Shown here: positions 44,201-55,500 of the stretch, piece after piece
How positions within the stretch are numbered: position 1 is the stretch's first letter
Layout of the letters: the number at the start of each line of letters is the position of its first letter
Assembly (NCBI GenBank): GCA_033439295.1
Contig: JAVTLE010000015.1
Span: forward strand, 620,001 to 684,000
From: Deuterostichococcus epilithicus
Taxonomy: Eukaryota; Chlorophyta; Trebouxiophyceae; Prasiolales; Stichococcaceae
Reading direction: 5' to 3'
DNA: 64,000 bases
Notes under the pieces: generated by a model
Told to the model about the DNA's origin: nothing
What the model saw: the letters and a program-made list of their open reading frames with translations, nothing else
Database searches by the model: none
Position numbers and translations under genes: made by a program

Positions 44201-44398
44201 CATTGCATTCAAACGAGCTCTGCTGCTGGCGCGGCTTCCTCCTGCGCCAAGACCATGATGGCGCCTCCTGGATCCTGTCGCTGCATTTTGCCCACGCAGG
44301 CGGCAAAGGCGGCCTTCAAGGAAAAGCGGCGGTCGGAGCTGGCGGCTGACGTTATTGCCCACCTAGGCGGTGCAATTGATGAGCTATACGAATCGTGA
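41286..44398 (+). CDS. ATP-dependent (S)-NAD(P)H-hydrate dehydratase (CARKD / YjeF C-domain)
   Basis: Metabolite-repair kinase-like enzyme that dehydrates the damaged cofactors NADHX and NADPHX using ATP. Eight exons close in frame: 41286-41451, 41657-41754, 41934-42056, 42397-42507, 43060-43257, 43488-43607, 43897-44037 and 44300-44398, giving about 351 residues. Signatures: [81 protein letters not shown], and [11 protein letters not shown], with the catalytic GDxLSG aspartate. The C-terminus matches the family ([16 protein letters not shown]). An N-terminal extension of about 45 residues, including [18 protein letters not shown], is weakly organelle-like. The intron 44038-44299 begins with GC. 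Usually it works with an NAD(P)HX epimerase, which is not in the window. Confidence 0.95.
42868..43020 (+). repeat. Two intronic echoes of the dehydratase exon starting at 43060
   Basis: CAGGTCCTGCTGTTGCTG (42868) and CAGGTGCTGCAGCCACAGCG (42983) both echo CAGGTGCTGCAGTCGCTGCG at 43057, including the AG acceptor. The first copy stays similar for about 40 bases (ACGGACAGCAGGC against AAAGACAACAAGC), and the second keeps AACAAGC. Confidence 0.75.
42916..42962. repeat. 16-bp tandem repeat, nearly three units
   Basis: CTGCCGAGCAACATGC occurs twice, followed by a third partial unit CTGCCGAGCA, inside the intron 42508-43059, between the two exon echoes. Confidence 0.9.
43337..43377 (+). repeat. 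Downstream echo of the dehydratase exon end at 43257
   Basis: GAAGAGGACGACACTGCTCA reads EEDDTAH against the exon's EEDPTAQ (43229-43248). A GGT follows in place of the donor after a 3-base gap. Confidence 0.65.
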
Positions 44399-45291
44399 CA
44401 GCTCGGTTGCAATCAGAAAGTGAGTCATTTGCACAAATGCAGTGGTGGCTTGATCGCTTCTGCCGTGCTGCTCGTGCCACCAACTGATGTCCACATTTCG
44501 ATTTCCACAGCGTGCGGAACAGCGAGTGGTTGGTTTGTTGGCATCTGTTGTAGGTTTATATTTACCGGTACGTTCTATATCGTGGTTTGCCCAGCTACGG
44601 ATTATACATGTGATACCGTATGGAAGTGACGAAGCAGAAACACGTACATTTGGAAGACGACAGACACACAAAACGGGTTCCTGCTTCATGAGCCATCAGC
44701 TAACACCCAATTGTGTGTTGTTCTGCCATCGCGAAACCACGAGACACACATCATGACTCCAGCCCTCAAGACAACTTGCTCCTTAGGCCTGTACCGTCGT
44801 TGCTCTCGGACCATTCCTTTCCTCCCGCTTGGCCCCGAATGGAAGAGGTGACGCCGCCCGCTCTGCCTCGTCCCAACGAACTGGGTGCAGCGGCCCACTG
44901 CGTGACAGACGGCATCGGCAGCGGCATGTGCATTTGCAATGGACCCCGACCCTCCCGAAACATCGGTACGTAAATCACGCTACTGCCCCATGTGGATGCC
45001 CTACCGCGGGGACTCTGCTGGACTGCACGTGTCATAGGTGAGGCCCTGCCCTGATCGGCCGGGGGACTATGAGGGGGTGCGCACTCATGGCGATGACTAC
45101 ATGGGGCACTATTTTGAGCAGCCGGCGAGTTCGAGGAGGCGGCGCAGCGGGTCTTCAAAATAGCAGCGCTCTGCCGCCCACATGCCCTGGGCCAAACGGC
45201 TGCAGCATAAGTCCCTGGTCGCGCTGCCCCGCGCGCCGACTTCCCCGCGTCGCGCCGCTGCGGCCGCCCGCGGATGCCGCCGCCGCATTTG
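44399..45291. other. Tail-to-tail intergenic region
   Basis: It lies between the dehydratase and the low-complexity gene. It is moderately AT-rich at 44410-44720. No gene or TGTAA signal was found. Confidence 0.5.
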
Positions 45292-47231
45292 TCAGTGCCT
45301 CGTGGCGGGCGTGCTGAAGCAGCCGAACAGGGAGCCGAGGGAGAATCGGACCGGCTTGGCCGCCGGCGCGGCCCGGCGAGTTGCCGAGGTGCTGTGCCGG
45401 CCGGCCGCGATCGGCGAAGGCGCCGCCGACGGCGGCTTGGCAGCGGCAGCGGCGGGTTTTCGCTGCGGCTCCGCCTCTGCAGCCTCCGCCAGCTCAGAGT
45501 CGTCCAGCCACCGCAGCACCCGTTCTGTCGAAAGCAGCACAGTGAGACAGCACGGTGACGACTGCATCCTGATGCAGCGGGCTCCACCAAGCGCACGCAC
45601 GGTGTGCAGGAGCAAGCACTCTCAGATGGCCGCCGGCCTGTTGCCATCTCCATTTGCAGGGGTTGTTGACAGGCCCGCGCATGCTGCAAACATGTGAGGA
45701 ATCGCTGTGCTGCAGGTGCAGAGTGTGGGTGGGTGGGCGCCCACCTCTGGGCTCCTGTCGGCGGCGCGGCTCTAGAGTCACAAGGTGTTCTGCCGTCAGC
45801 GCCGCCATCCGCAACCGGTGGCTGTGGCTGCGTGACGCGCGAGTGAGCTCATCACTGGCTGCCGCCTGCGCTGCTGCTGACACTGCGCAGATGAACAAGC
45901 AATGGCACTCACAACACGAATAGGGGGGCAGATCACTATGCGCCATGCCAACCTTTGATGCCATCCAGCGTCCAAATGCAGTCACTGTGACAACTTCATG
46001 TAGACACATGTTTAGCAGGGCCGACAGCAAGTGGAAGGCGCGCATACAAGTGATTGCACGACAAGCTGACAGACATGGAGTTCCCACGAGGTGTTGCTCA
46101 TCAGTCACCTGGCGCGGTGCTGATCTCGTGCGACAGACGGTGCGCGCCGGCCGCGGCCGCCGCCGAGGCGTCCGCCGTCTGCGCCCCTGACGGCAGCGCC
46201 GCCGCCGGCGCCGCGGCGTGTGGCGGCGGCTCCGGCGTCGAGTCGTCCCACATCATGACTTTGGCGTGCGCCGAGCGGCCGCCGCCGCCGCTGGGCGGGC
46301 GCCGCAGCTCACGGCCTGCGGCGGCGCCGCTGCCCAGCCGCTCCGGGCCGCCGGCGGGCATAAAGCTGCCTGACGCGTGGCCGCCGGACACGTGGCCGCT
46401 GAGGCCCACAGCGCGCTCCATCTGCGCGAGCGCCTTCATGTCCAGCCCCAGGGTCGTGCCGACGGGCTCCGGGTGCTGCCCGCCGCCGCTGCCGCCATGG
46501 CGCAGCCTGTCTGCCATGTGCTCCGTCGCCCGCCGCGGCGCGGCGCTGCCGCTCGAGGGAAACGCGTGGAGCAGGCGGTCCTCGCCTGGCACGCCGCCGC
46601 CAGCGGAGCATCCGAGTGGCGGCGGCGGCCCCTGCTGCTGGCCGCTGTGGTGGCCGCCGCTGCTGCGCGGCTGCGGCCCGCTGTGGCTGCTGTGGCCGGG
46701 CGGCCGCGCCTGCAGGCCGCCGCGGGGCTGCGCCGTGCCGGCGTACCCCGCCGCCTCCCTGTACCCGTGGCTGTGACCGGAGTTGCTGTCGCGGCCATGG
46801 GGCCCGCCCGGCTGCGGGCCGCTGTGGCCGCTGCCGCTGCCGCGCGACTGCGGGCCGCTGTGGCTTTCTCGGTGCGCGCCCCGAGAGGGGCGTGCGTCAT
46901 CGCCAGCGCCGCTACTCAGCCGAGCCGCCGCCTGCCGGCCGGCGGCACGCGGCGCAGCGCGCGCCTGGCTAGGCCCCGCGCTCGCCTCGAGTCGCACGCG
47001 CTCCAGGGTGTCCAGCAGTGCCGCTGGCGCTGCAGCGGGGGCTGTGCTGTCGGCGGCAACCGATGCGCCCGCGTGGGGGTGCTTGCTGCTGGACGGCCGC
47101 GCACGGCCATTCGTGTTGTTGAGGCTGCTGCGAGAGCCCTGCAGGCCAGCCTTGGCGCCGCGCACGCCCACCGCGGGCTGCAGGATGCCTTTCTCGGCGG
47201 CCTGCCACACAGCGTCCGACTCTGCGACCAT
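45292..47231 (-). CDS. Low-complexity Gly/Ser/His/Ala-rich protein of unknown function
   Basis: Two exons, 47231-46109 and 45524-45292, join in frame (phase 1) to about 451 residues. The N-terminus is ordered-looking: MVAESDAVWQAAEKGILQPA, then VGVRGAKAGLQGSRSS. The middle is disordered with a repeated SHSGPQ/GHSGPQP theme near residues 120-190, then AEHMADRLRHGG-like and LGLDMKALAQMERAVGL segments and AHAKVMMWDDSTPEPP. The second exon has RVLRWLDDSELAEAAEAEPQ, a Lys/Ala/Pro stretch, and ends KPVRFSLGSLFGCFSTPATR plus H. The compact hydrophobic FSLGSLFGCFS end could be a peptide motif or lipidation site, but no family was recognised. Codon use is as GC-rich as in neighbouring genes, and the long open frame with a clean intron supports a real gene. 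Confidence 0.6.
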
Positions 47232-48507
47232 GTTTAGCCGCCAAAGCTACCGCCACATCATGCCGCCCGGTTCCCTGGGCCACGCTCCAGGCGCTGCCAG
47301 GCGCCGGCTGCGAGCCACGGCTGAGCCCGTCCCCAGGTGCGCTGCAGTGGCTCTGTGGGTTCCACACTCCTCTGAGGCTTCCCCTCTGCAGTGCAGTCAC
47401 AGGCGCTGACGAGCCACGCTCCAGTACACCATGATCCTCGCGTCGAAAGGCACCCCTTTTCGGTGCAACAGACCCAGCCAAGAACACCTGCTGCGAAGCA
47501 GACGCCATGGGAAGGAAGCGCTGCGGCCACACCCTTTGCCAGGTGGCCATCCGGGACGGATGTGTCAACACCGAACTGTGCCTTGGTCCCTAGCAACGCT
47601 GCGCGATTGCATGGTGGAAGCACTGAGCAACACAAGGCAGTGCACTGCACCGGCGTGGCCGACCGACGGCGGCTGGCCCGGCCTCACGCACCTACCCCTG
47701 CACCGATGCTGACACCCACAGCCGGCCGTGCAGTGCACACAGGTGCAGGTGTGACACATCAATGACGCGTTGAAAGGTTAAAATCTGTGATGCCGAAGCG
47801 AGTACAAGGGACGAGCGGCCAAAAGCGGCCGCCCGAGGTGAAGGATGCAGCACGAGATTCCGTTGTGTGTGTGTTTCGATCAGCCATCCCAGAAAGGGCT
47901 ACAACGTCTGCTGCCGCTCCTGCAGCGCGTCCCTAACACGTGCTGCTGGCGAATCCTCTGTCAGACTGGGCTGGCAGGCGGGCCTTCCGGCCTGTGGCCG
48001 CAACGTAGGGATGCCTCACCAGCAGGGTTCGCCTTGGGGCCTGAATGGGGATGGATTGCTGCTGCGCCTGCGATCAGCGATCCGCAACAGCGCCCGTCGA
48101 TCTGTCGTGCGGAGGTCCTGGGCGGCACAGGTGCCCCACGACGGGGTGCACTTGTCTTTGCTGGCCCGTACTTGCGACGAAGGGGTCCACAGCTGAAGGC
48201 CGCCGGCAGTATGCGGCCGCAGCACGTTACAGTCCTGCTGAGTAGGCGACCGACGCGTATTTGACCCCGACTGATCAAGAAAACAGTCCCTCCTGCCACT
48301 GTACCAAGGGGTGGGTGAAGTGAAGGCGCTGTCAGTCTGACGACTCCGCCGAATTTTTTGCCCATTCCACACCTCTTGCCCATTCCACACCACTTGAACC
48401 CGCATTCGAGCTCATCATTGCCAACAGACCCAGTCAGCAGTGAGTCTTAGGGTCTGCAAGGGTGCGGTTTGTGCCCCTTCCTGTTAGCGCATGCGCGGCA
48501 AACCACG
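47232..48507. other. Intergenic region between two leftward genes
   Basis: It holds the promoter of the low-complexity gene and the 3' UTR of the FKBP gene. TTACA at 48227-48231 is a plausible FKBP poly(A) signal, about 280 bases past its stop. A tandem pair of TTGCCCATTCCACACC lies at about 48358-48395, and a short TG run at 47862-47873. Confidence 0.5.
48227..48231 (-). terminator. Candidate polyadenylation signal TGTAA of the FKBP gene
   Basis: TTACA on the plus strand reads TGTAA in the transcript sense, about 280 bases past the FKBP stop. Confidence 0.35.
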
Positions 48508-49903
48508 CTAGCCTTTGAAGACTTTAATGAGCTCCACCTCGAACAGCATCGGCTGCGTCGCAGCACAACATGTCATTCAGCACGCGTCTCGAGGACATGC
48601 AGAGCAATCTTGTCGTTTCAAAGTTCGCACCGACGCCCCGTCACGTCTCTGCAGTCGCCAATAGCAATGCATTGCAGGGTTCAGGGTTGCACAGCACGAG
48701 CTCACCGTGTTGTCATCGGCACAACGCCAGAATCGGCGAGCTGCATAGGCGCTGGACGGCGTCGGTTGCAACTCCCGATTGACCCACCTGCTGAACAGCA
48801 AACGGACAGCCTGAGCCACACGCCAGCCAGCTGCTGAGGTGACTCGCCCTGCTGCAGAAACAATGTGGTTCTGCAGGACTTGCCCGAGCCGCGGGGGCAC
48901 CACGATGCGCCGCTTGCCACCCTCCCGCATGCCGCGCATCGCATTCAAGACCGCCACCGGCACTGCGCCCGCCTCTAGCTTGAGCCGCACTGTGTCACCA
49001 ATATCCTTCTTGCTCTCCTGAGGTCAGGATCACAGTACGACACTTCGTCAGGGAAATGCGCAAAGGATGATGCATGCGGCTCTGTCGTAGTGCATGGCAC
49101 AATTTGCAGCAGTCAGACAGCGGCACGTCTCAGCCTCACCATGCCAAAGCCGACGCTGTCGAGGTACAAGCCGCCTGTCGAGCACAAGCTCAAGTCGTGA
49201 CACATCTCGACCACCAGGCAGACCAGCTAAAGAGCGTGATTTTGTTGCGCTGGAGACTCTTGCCTTGTGTGAAGACCTCGTAAGCGACGTCGCATATGTC
49301 GCCGCGCTGCGCCTCCTCTCCAAAACCGACCTCCATTTCCCTAAACCTGTTGATCACCACAAGGCTGGTGGTCGGAGGAAAGCTGCACAGAATGTCAACA
49401 CTGGCATTGCAGGCAGAGCCCAATGCAACTTCATGCATGGTTGAAGGGTTTGTGTTTATCAGTTTGGCAACATTGAAATCTCACTGTACTCCAGATGATG
49501 TTTCCCGGATGGGGCCTCTTGCAAGCTCCAGCGCGTCTCGCCTGCGGTCGCCCTCCTGATGAAGAGCTGGCAATTGTAAGGTTCGGCAAGCAAAGATGCA
49601 ATGTCGGATTTCAACTTGCCGGCTTGTCCAAACCATCACAACGCAAAGCCTCGATGCCATACAAACCTCCTGGGCGCGTCTGACGTTTCATTTGCTGACT
49701 GGCGGCGGGATGACAAATTTTGCATGCGCGCTGCTGCCAAAAGCCAAGGAGGGCGCCACTGATAGCAGCGTGGTCAGCAGTATCTTGACACAGGTCCGTC
49801 GTTGCATCGGCAAGGGTGCCTGGTTCGCGGCAGCGAACCCATGTTCTGCGACCGCGCATGCAATGTGCGCAACTGCTGCTGCTCGGACATTCACAGCGAA
49901 CAT
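48508..49903 (-). CDS. Thylakoid-lumen FKBP-type peptidyl-prolyl isomerase
   Basis: Immunophilin of the thylakoid lumen. Seven exons close in frame: 49903-49700, 49555-49485, 49346-49277, 49205-49140, 49017-48884, 48787-48706 and 48552-48508, giving about 223 residues. The start shows a bipartite targeting sequence: an Ala-rich transit segment, then a twin-arginine signal QRRTCVKILLTTLLSVAPSL and cleavage-like AFGSSAHA. FKBP landmarks follow: SSGVQFREMEVGFGEEAQRG, DICDVAYE, STGGLYLDSVGFG, VLNAMRGMREGGKRRIVVPP, RLGWVNRELQPTPSS and the last strand PMLFEVELIKVFKG. Several residues of the classical FKBP active site are replaced, as in other lumenal FKBPs, so isomerase activity is uncertain. The exon at 49205 is the least secure. 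The intron 48883-48788 uses a GC donor (GCAAGT). Confidence 0.88.
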
Positions 49904-50595
49904 GCAGATGTCGCGGTGCTATGCTCCACACAGCGTCTCTCCACACAGCGTCTCTGCGATCACGTGCTATGCGGCTGGGTGCAGGCTGCTTGCTGAACGA
50001 ATGTTGTTGCGGCGTGTATCGTATTGCAACGTTGGAACTTAGGGCTGGCGATGTTGTATAACTAGTTTCACGCAGAAGCCGAGATCCCACTAAGAAGCGC
50101 ATCAGACTCCTCCTCAATTGGTCCTGAAGTTGCGATGCGTTTGCAAGGCTGAATGCAGCTGCCTCGCAGTGCTCACTGGTCATTCAACATCACGTGCGAC
50201 AGCAAATGTCACACAGCAGAAGTTCAAAAGTCTCTCCGCCTTCCTGGACAACCCAGCCTGCTTCTTATCGCCTTTGTGGTGTCAGTCAGTCACGACAAAG
50301 CTGGCAGGATTCTGCGGCAGCGCTTTCGCCACAGGTGGGAGTTCAGGGTTGGGTTGGATGAGGGTAGGGAGTGCAACGCACCTGGGCGGAAACCTTGCCA
50401 GTTGCACTTGGAAATGCCACTCGAAACGATTTCGGCTGGGGGCTCGGGTGCGCTTTCTTGCCGTTTGCTTCACCATACGCGCTCTGAGACCATTGCTGAT
50501 CTGAGGGCATTCAAGTGTGCACTAGTTGAAGGCCTTTCCCGTGCTTGCCCACGTAACATCACGAGCGACGAACTTGAATTCATATTCATCTTCAG
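49904..50595. promoter_or_regulatory. Head-to-head region between FKBP and an unknown gene
   Basis: It should hold the FKBP promoter and the 5' exons of the plus-strand gene that continues at 50596. A segment near 50220-50275 reads QQKFKSLSAFLDNPACFLSP and may be one such exon. A 15-16 bp tandem duplication (CACACAGCGTCTCTC) lies at about 49926-49957. Confidence 0.4.
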
Positions 50596-51543
50596 GCTGC
50601 TCAGCCCAGATGGTTTGACGAGCACGATTGGACGGCGCACCGCCCCAAGAAACCGGAACAGGTCCGTTTGTCCCTTGCCATGCGGCGCTGTGTGCTCAAG
50701 CTGTCGACAGCAAAGCTTTGTGAGATGTCACAACACCTAACTTGCAAGTGCTCCAACCAGGTGGTGACCTTCATCACGCCTGAGGGGCTGGTCACGCTCA
50801 GCAATTCCCGCAGCCTGACGAGTGGCCCCCTGGTATGTACCCTTCTCTCTGCACTGCAAATGAGTCGAAACAACTCAAATAGCCTTAAGCAAACGGGCTG
50901 CTGGGCTCAAAGCGCAATGGCATGATGCAGGCCGACGACCAGTGGCAGGCGCCAGACCCGCAGCACCCGCGACTTTCGCTGCCGACGCTGGAGGAACAGG
51001 GCATCTGCATCGGCCAGACGTTCCTGGTGGCGGCCAGCAACGGCCGCGACTTGTCGCGCCGCGTGCACGTGCTGGGGTTCTGCCGAAGCATAGACATGCT
51101 GTCGGAGGTGGGTTCGAGTTCACATGTTGCAGTGAGGCACAGCAAAGTGAACCACGGCACCCAGAGGCACAGCGAAGCGAAACACGGCACTCTGGATTTT
51201 GGATGACTGCAGGCTGTCGAGGACACGGTGCTCAGCCATGGCGGTGAGATCTATGAGCGCGACACGCAGCTGGCGGGCGGCTTGACGGAGCAGCTTGTGA
51301 TGACCGTAGCGCTGCCATACTTGTGGGGCCTGCCGCCAGCCTTCGACACCCTCAGGTAGCTGACACACTTTTGCATCCAAATCTCCTTCCCGGAGCTGGC
51401 ACCTGAGCGAATCGTGTATCCCTGAAACTTCGTTGTGAACAATTGACCAAGCCCAATTCTGCTGCCACAGCGCCGCCATCCTCCACGGAGGCGGTATCGT
51501 CCACAAAGTCAGCAAGCAGTGGCGTTTGGGGCGTGGCAAGTGA
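50596..51543 (+). CDS. Conserved-looking protein of unknown function, 5' end not resolved
   Basis: Five exons close in frame: 50596-50661, 50761-50832, 50931-51107, 51213-51355 and 51471-51543. They give AAQPRWFDEHDWTAHRPKKP, VVTFITPEGLVTLSNSRSLT, QWQAPDPQHPRLSLPTLEEQ, GQTFLVAASNGRDLSRRVHV, VEDTVLSHGGEIYERDTQLA, LTEQLVMTVALPYLWGLPPA, and end AILHGGGIVHKVSKQWRLGR plus GK. The consistent phase over four introns and the mix of conserved-looking Trp, Gly and His residues argue for a real globular protein. I could not name the family. The start exon lies upstream, somewhere in 50060-50595. The intron 51108-51212 carries a tandem repeat of about 30 bp. Confidence 0.7.
51131..51190. repeat. Imperfect tandem repeat of about 30 bp in an intron
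   Basis: GAGGCACAGCAAAGTGAACC and ACGGCAC recur directly as GAGGCACAGCGAAGCGAAAC and ACGGCAC. Confidence 0.85.
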
Positions 51544-52550
51544 GAGAATGCCCAGGCCTGTTTGGTCTTCGTTCGGCGTGACGTGCCTGCAGGTTCGTAT
51601 TATGTCTTAGCAATACATTAGCAATACATTGCGGCATGCTTGAGGGGCGTCTCAAGTGTATTTGAGACAATTCAGGGTGCCTGGTATTGGTTGCATGCGT
51701 GGTGCCCGCAGCGAGAGGAGCGTCTGTGATTGATCTGTGTCGTTGACGTCTGTGACTGATGTATGTTATTGACTGCGGATGCGGCAGTGGATATTTGAGT
51801 CATTGTAATGGTTGACATTCAGGGGAACCTGCTACTCGTTGCATGCGCGTGCGTTGCACCGATTCCTCAACTAATAGACCTCTGGCATGGCCCACTTAAA
51901 GCGACCTGACAACATGCATACGCGTACGCGCGCGCACAAACATGCATTGTGTATGGCTGCATCCGAGACCTGGCTTCTGCCACATGTGCGTGCCAGTAGC
52001 ATTGCCAAGAAGCCAAGCCCCTACTTGCACCTAGTGTGTGGATACGTCTGGCCTCATCAGGGTTGTGCGTGCTGATGTAGGGTATGCCAGCTCAGCAGGT
52101 CACTTCCACCATGAATCATGACCAAAGATCAAGCGCCGTTTCACGATGAAGCCACCCCCTGCTTGTGCTCTTCACGTTGCTTCTTCAATCTGTCAGCACT
52201 GCAATTGACTGGCAGCGGTATTGGCAGCTGGGTCGCCAGATAGGGCACCTGACAGAGCCACTGACATTTTCTCGAAGGGCCCGGACCTGTACGTGCGGCC
52301 CTCATTGCGCAGCTTTGACATGCAACGCTGAAGAGGTTGCAGTCTTTGGTGGCTTATTTTGTCAGCACTGCTCATCTCAGCGCCGCAATGTGAGCAGACG
52401 TGCCGGGGTTTGCAGGCTGTTTGTTGCAGCAGCTGCAGGGCACTCGAAAGCAGCAGTGCGGCGGCGTTGGGGCCTTCGTGTGTTCTTGGTGCATGCCGCG
52501 CTGCTGAGGCTGCCGCGGACGGCGCGATCTCGCACGGGGCTGCCAGCAGG
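51544..52550. other. Intergenic region with short tandem repeats, upstream of the response regulator
   Basis: It holds the 3' UTR of the unknown gene and the promoter and 5' UTR of the response regulator. TTAGCAATACA is repeated at 51606-51631. A degenerate pair of about 25 bases (GTCTGTGAYTGATSTRTGT) lies at 51723-51774. The region is AT-rich compared with genes, and no gene was seen. Confidence 0.55.
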
Positions 52551-55500
52551 ATGGAGGTGAAGTCAGAGCCGGAGCAGCAGCAGGCCGGTCCGGCAACCGA
52601 GGACCGGGCTGATGCGGCTGAAGCCGTGGTGCCAGGGCCTCCTTTTCCATCGGGCCTGCGCGTGCTCGTGGTCGACGACGATCCGCTGTGCCTCAAGGTC
52701 GTCGGCCACATGCTGCGGCGGTGTAACTACGAAGGTGAGCCGCGTCGTATCGCTCAGACCCAGCGCGCATTTGTAGGGTATTGGCGTGACCCAGAAGCAA
52801 CTGTGCGTCCGCGGGCCGCCCACCGATAGATGTGCGGCGACCTGCTGGGCTACAGCCAGTGGGGCCTCCGAGCAAACATGCGACGGCAGGCGTAGTACCT
52901 TTCTCGAACGAGTCAGCTCGGAGCGTTGTTTGGACTTGTTCGACGCTGAGATTGGACTTGCTGCTGGATGCCCTACGGTTCTCTGCACCTTTAGTCAAGT
53001 CGTACACTTGTGGAGTGATGCCATCGCCCCGTGGCTGCTGGTGCCCCAAGAGTCCGGAGCCTTGCGCCAACCCACTTGCGCGGATGGGATGGCAGAGACG
53101 ATGGAGTGATTGCCAGACGATGTTTGTCGGCCACTGCAGTGACCACCAGCATCAATGGGAAGTCGGCGCTTGAGGAATTGCGGCAGCACCCCAACCACTA
53201 TGACCTGGTGCTGTCGGACGTCTACATGCCGGGTAGGTTCGGCGCCTGCGTTCTGACTTCTGCTGGCTTGACCATCTTATGCCGGCATGGTCAACATTGA
53301 TGGTCATCAGGCAGGGCAGTCACGCGGCACGCTGATATTCATCCTCACATCGCTGCCGCAGACATGGACGGCTTCAAGCTGCTGGAACACGTCGGCCTGG
53401 AGTTGGATCTGCCCGTCATTAGTGAGCTCCCAGCTGCCTTTGACAAGCTGGGTCAGCCCTCTGGTGATGTTGCAGACGAAGCATGCATGCACTCTCCTGG
53501 CGGCCAGACTGCAAGGTCCCGCGTGGGTGTGACGCCGCTGCCTGCGACGCTGCACAGTGATGTCGTCGAACGGGGAGACGAACGTGGTGCTCCGGGGCGT
53601 AACGCACGGCGCGGTGGACTTCCTGATCAAGCCCGTCCGCATTGAGGAGCTGCGCAACGCCTGGCAGCACGTGGTCCGCCGGCGCCGGGAGTCAGTGAGT
53701 CCTCCTTACGATACTCGGACACCCTGTCTGAAGGCTAGGTCGTGTCCAAGGCGAATGCTTCTAAGGGAGTAATCTGCACGGCCGGCTTGCCTCATGGTAT
53801 GCAAAGCCCCGTCCAATGTCAGGTCCCCGCTTGTATGGCCGGTGAGCATGCCGCAGCGTCTGCACGCTTGATCCTTGGCTAAGACACTCACTTGGCACTG
53901 CAGGCCATCAGCAAAGACTCGGAGGAGGATCCGGATGATGACGCGGCCAGGCGCAACGACAAAAAGCGCAAAAGTGACGAGAGGGTGAGCCCGTCAAGGG
54001 GGTGCTCTGCAGGATCAGCAGGAACTGGCTCTAGTCCGGTTCGGGTTTGTGTCTCAGCAAGCGCCGCTGGGCCGCAGTGCACCACAGCAGCATCAGACAA
54101 CGCACGCCCGCCTCCAAGGCCCTCGCCAGTGGATGCGCTGTGGCCGGTTGACACCTCGGGTCTCAAGGCGAGGCTGATCCTGACGCAGAGGAAGAGTGGC
54201 GAGCACAGCGATGGGGAGGGCGCCAGCGCAAAGAAGGCACGCGTGGTATGGTCCGTGGAGATGCACCAGCAGTTTGTCAACGCCGTCAACACGCTGGGCG
54301 TCGACAGTGAGCAGTTGCCCGCTGCCCAAGTCCTGCATGCCCTTGGCTGTACAGGAGTTCCTTGGCTCATTCTGCCAACTTTCCTGGCATTATCATCATG
54401 CAGCCGAAGGCACCCGCATTTGGAGAGTGCTTCAATGTTCTCAGCACCTACCATCACATCTACTGCTGCGCATTGGTGCAGAGGCGGTGCCCAAGCGAAT
54501 TCTGGACCTTATGAATGTGGAGGGCCTCACCCGGGAGAATGTGGCCAGCCATCTGCAGGTATCATATAGAAGTATCACTTGTGAAACTGCATGTCTCCTT
54601 GCTGTGTGCATCGCGGCGATGTGGATCTACCAGCTTGTGCCCTTCGGAACGCTCGCCCCACTGCCGCCCTTGCCAAATCGGTGCGAGCTTCGTGGCGTGC
54701 AGAAGTACCGGCTGTACCTCAAGCGGGTGTCTGGCGTCGCGTCCGGCAGCGGCAGCGGCAGCGGCCGCGGTGGCAAGGGCGTGCGCCCGCCTGGCGCCGG
54801 CGCCGGCGGCATGTCGCCCACAGGCGCGCCGGGCCACGGCCAGCAGCAGCTGCAGGCGTCGCCCGGCATGGCGGGGCAGCTGCCGGCTGCACCCGGCGCC
54901 TCGCCGCAGGGCCCGATCCCTGCCTTCCCGCCGCCGCCCATGGGGCTGCAGCAGCAGGTGCGCGGCCGCACGGCACCCGGCTCCTGCTTGACCCCTCAGG
55001 GGCGGCCTCGAACCACCAGCTCGTGGGGCATGCCTCTGTGCACTGCCCCGGCTCACCCACCTGCGCCGGACGGAAGTCGTGTCCTCGTCATCTGTTTCGC
55101 TTTCAATCCTGCATAAACACCATGTCGAACGTCCCTGCTGCGGCGGTGCAGGCGCCGATGATGCCGCCCAGCGGAGCCGGCCCGATGCCGGACCACATCA
55201 TGCGTTTGCAGCTGCAGACGCTGCAGATGCAGGCGATGAGCCTGGGCGCGGGAGGCGCGCTGCCAGGCACACTCCCGGGCGCCTCCGGCCCCATGATGGT
55301 GAGCAGTGGAAGGAAGCAACATAAACCACCAGCGGAAAGGGATGATTTTGCTGTGGGCAGGCCGACTGCGTGTCCATCTGCATTCTCAGGGTGAACAAGC
55401 CAGGAGGTTGGGGAGCATGTTCATCTCTATGCAGGCCTGGACGCTAAGGTTTGTGGGCAATTCTGGCGCTAAGGACAAATACTAGTTGAGGAGGCAAGAG

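Noticed and set aside
46377-47237. Long plus-strand open frame of 286 codons
   Set aside because: It is antisense to the low-complexity gene at 45292-47231, whose minus-strand frame has a clean intron and in-phase second exon. The plus frame is a GC-bias shadow.
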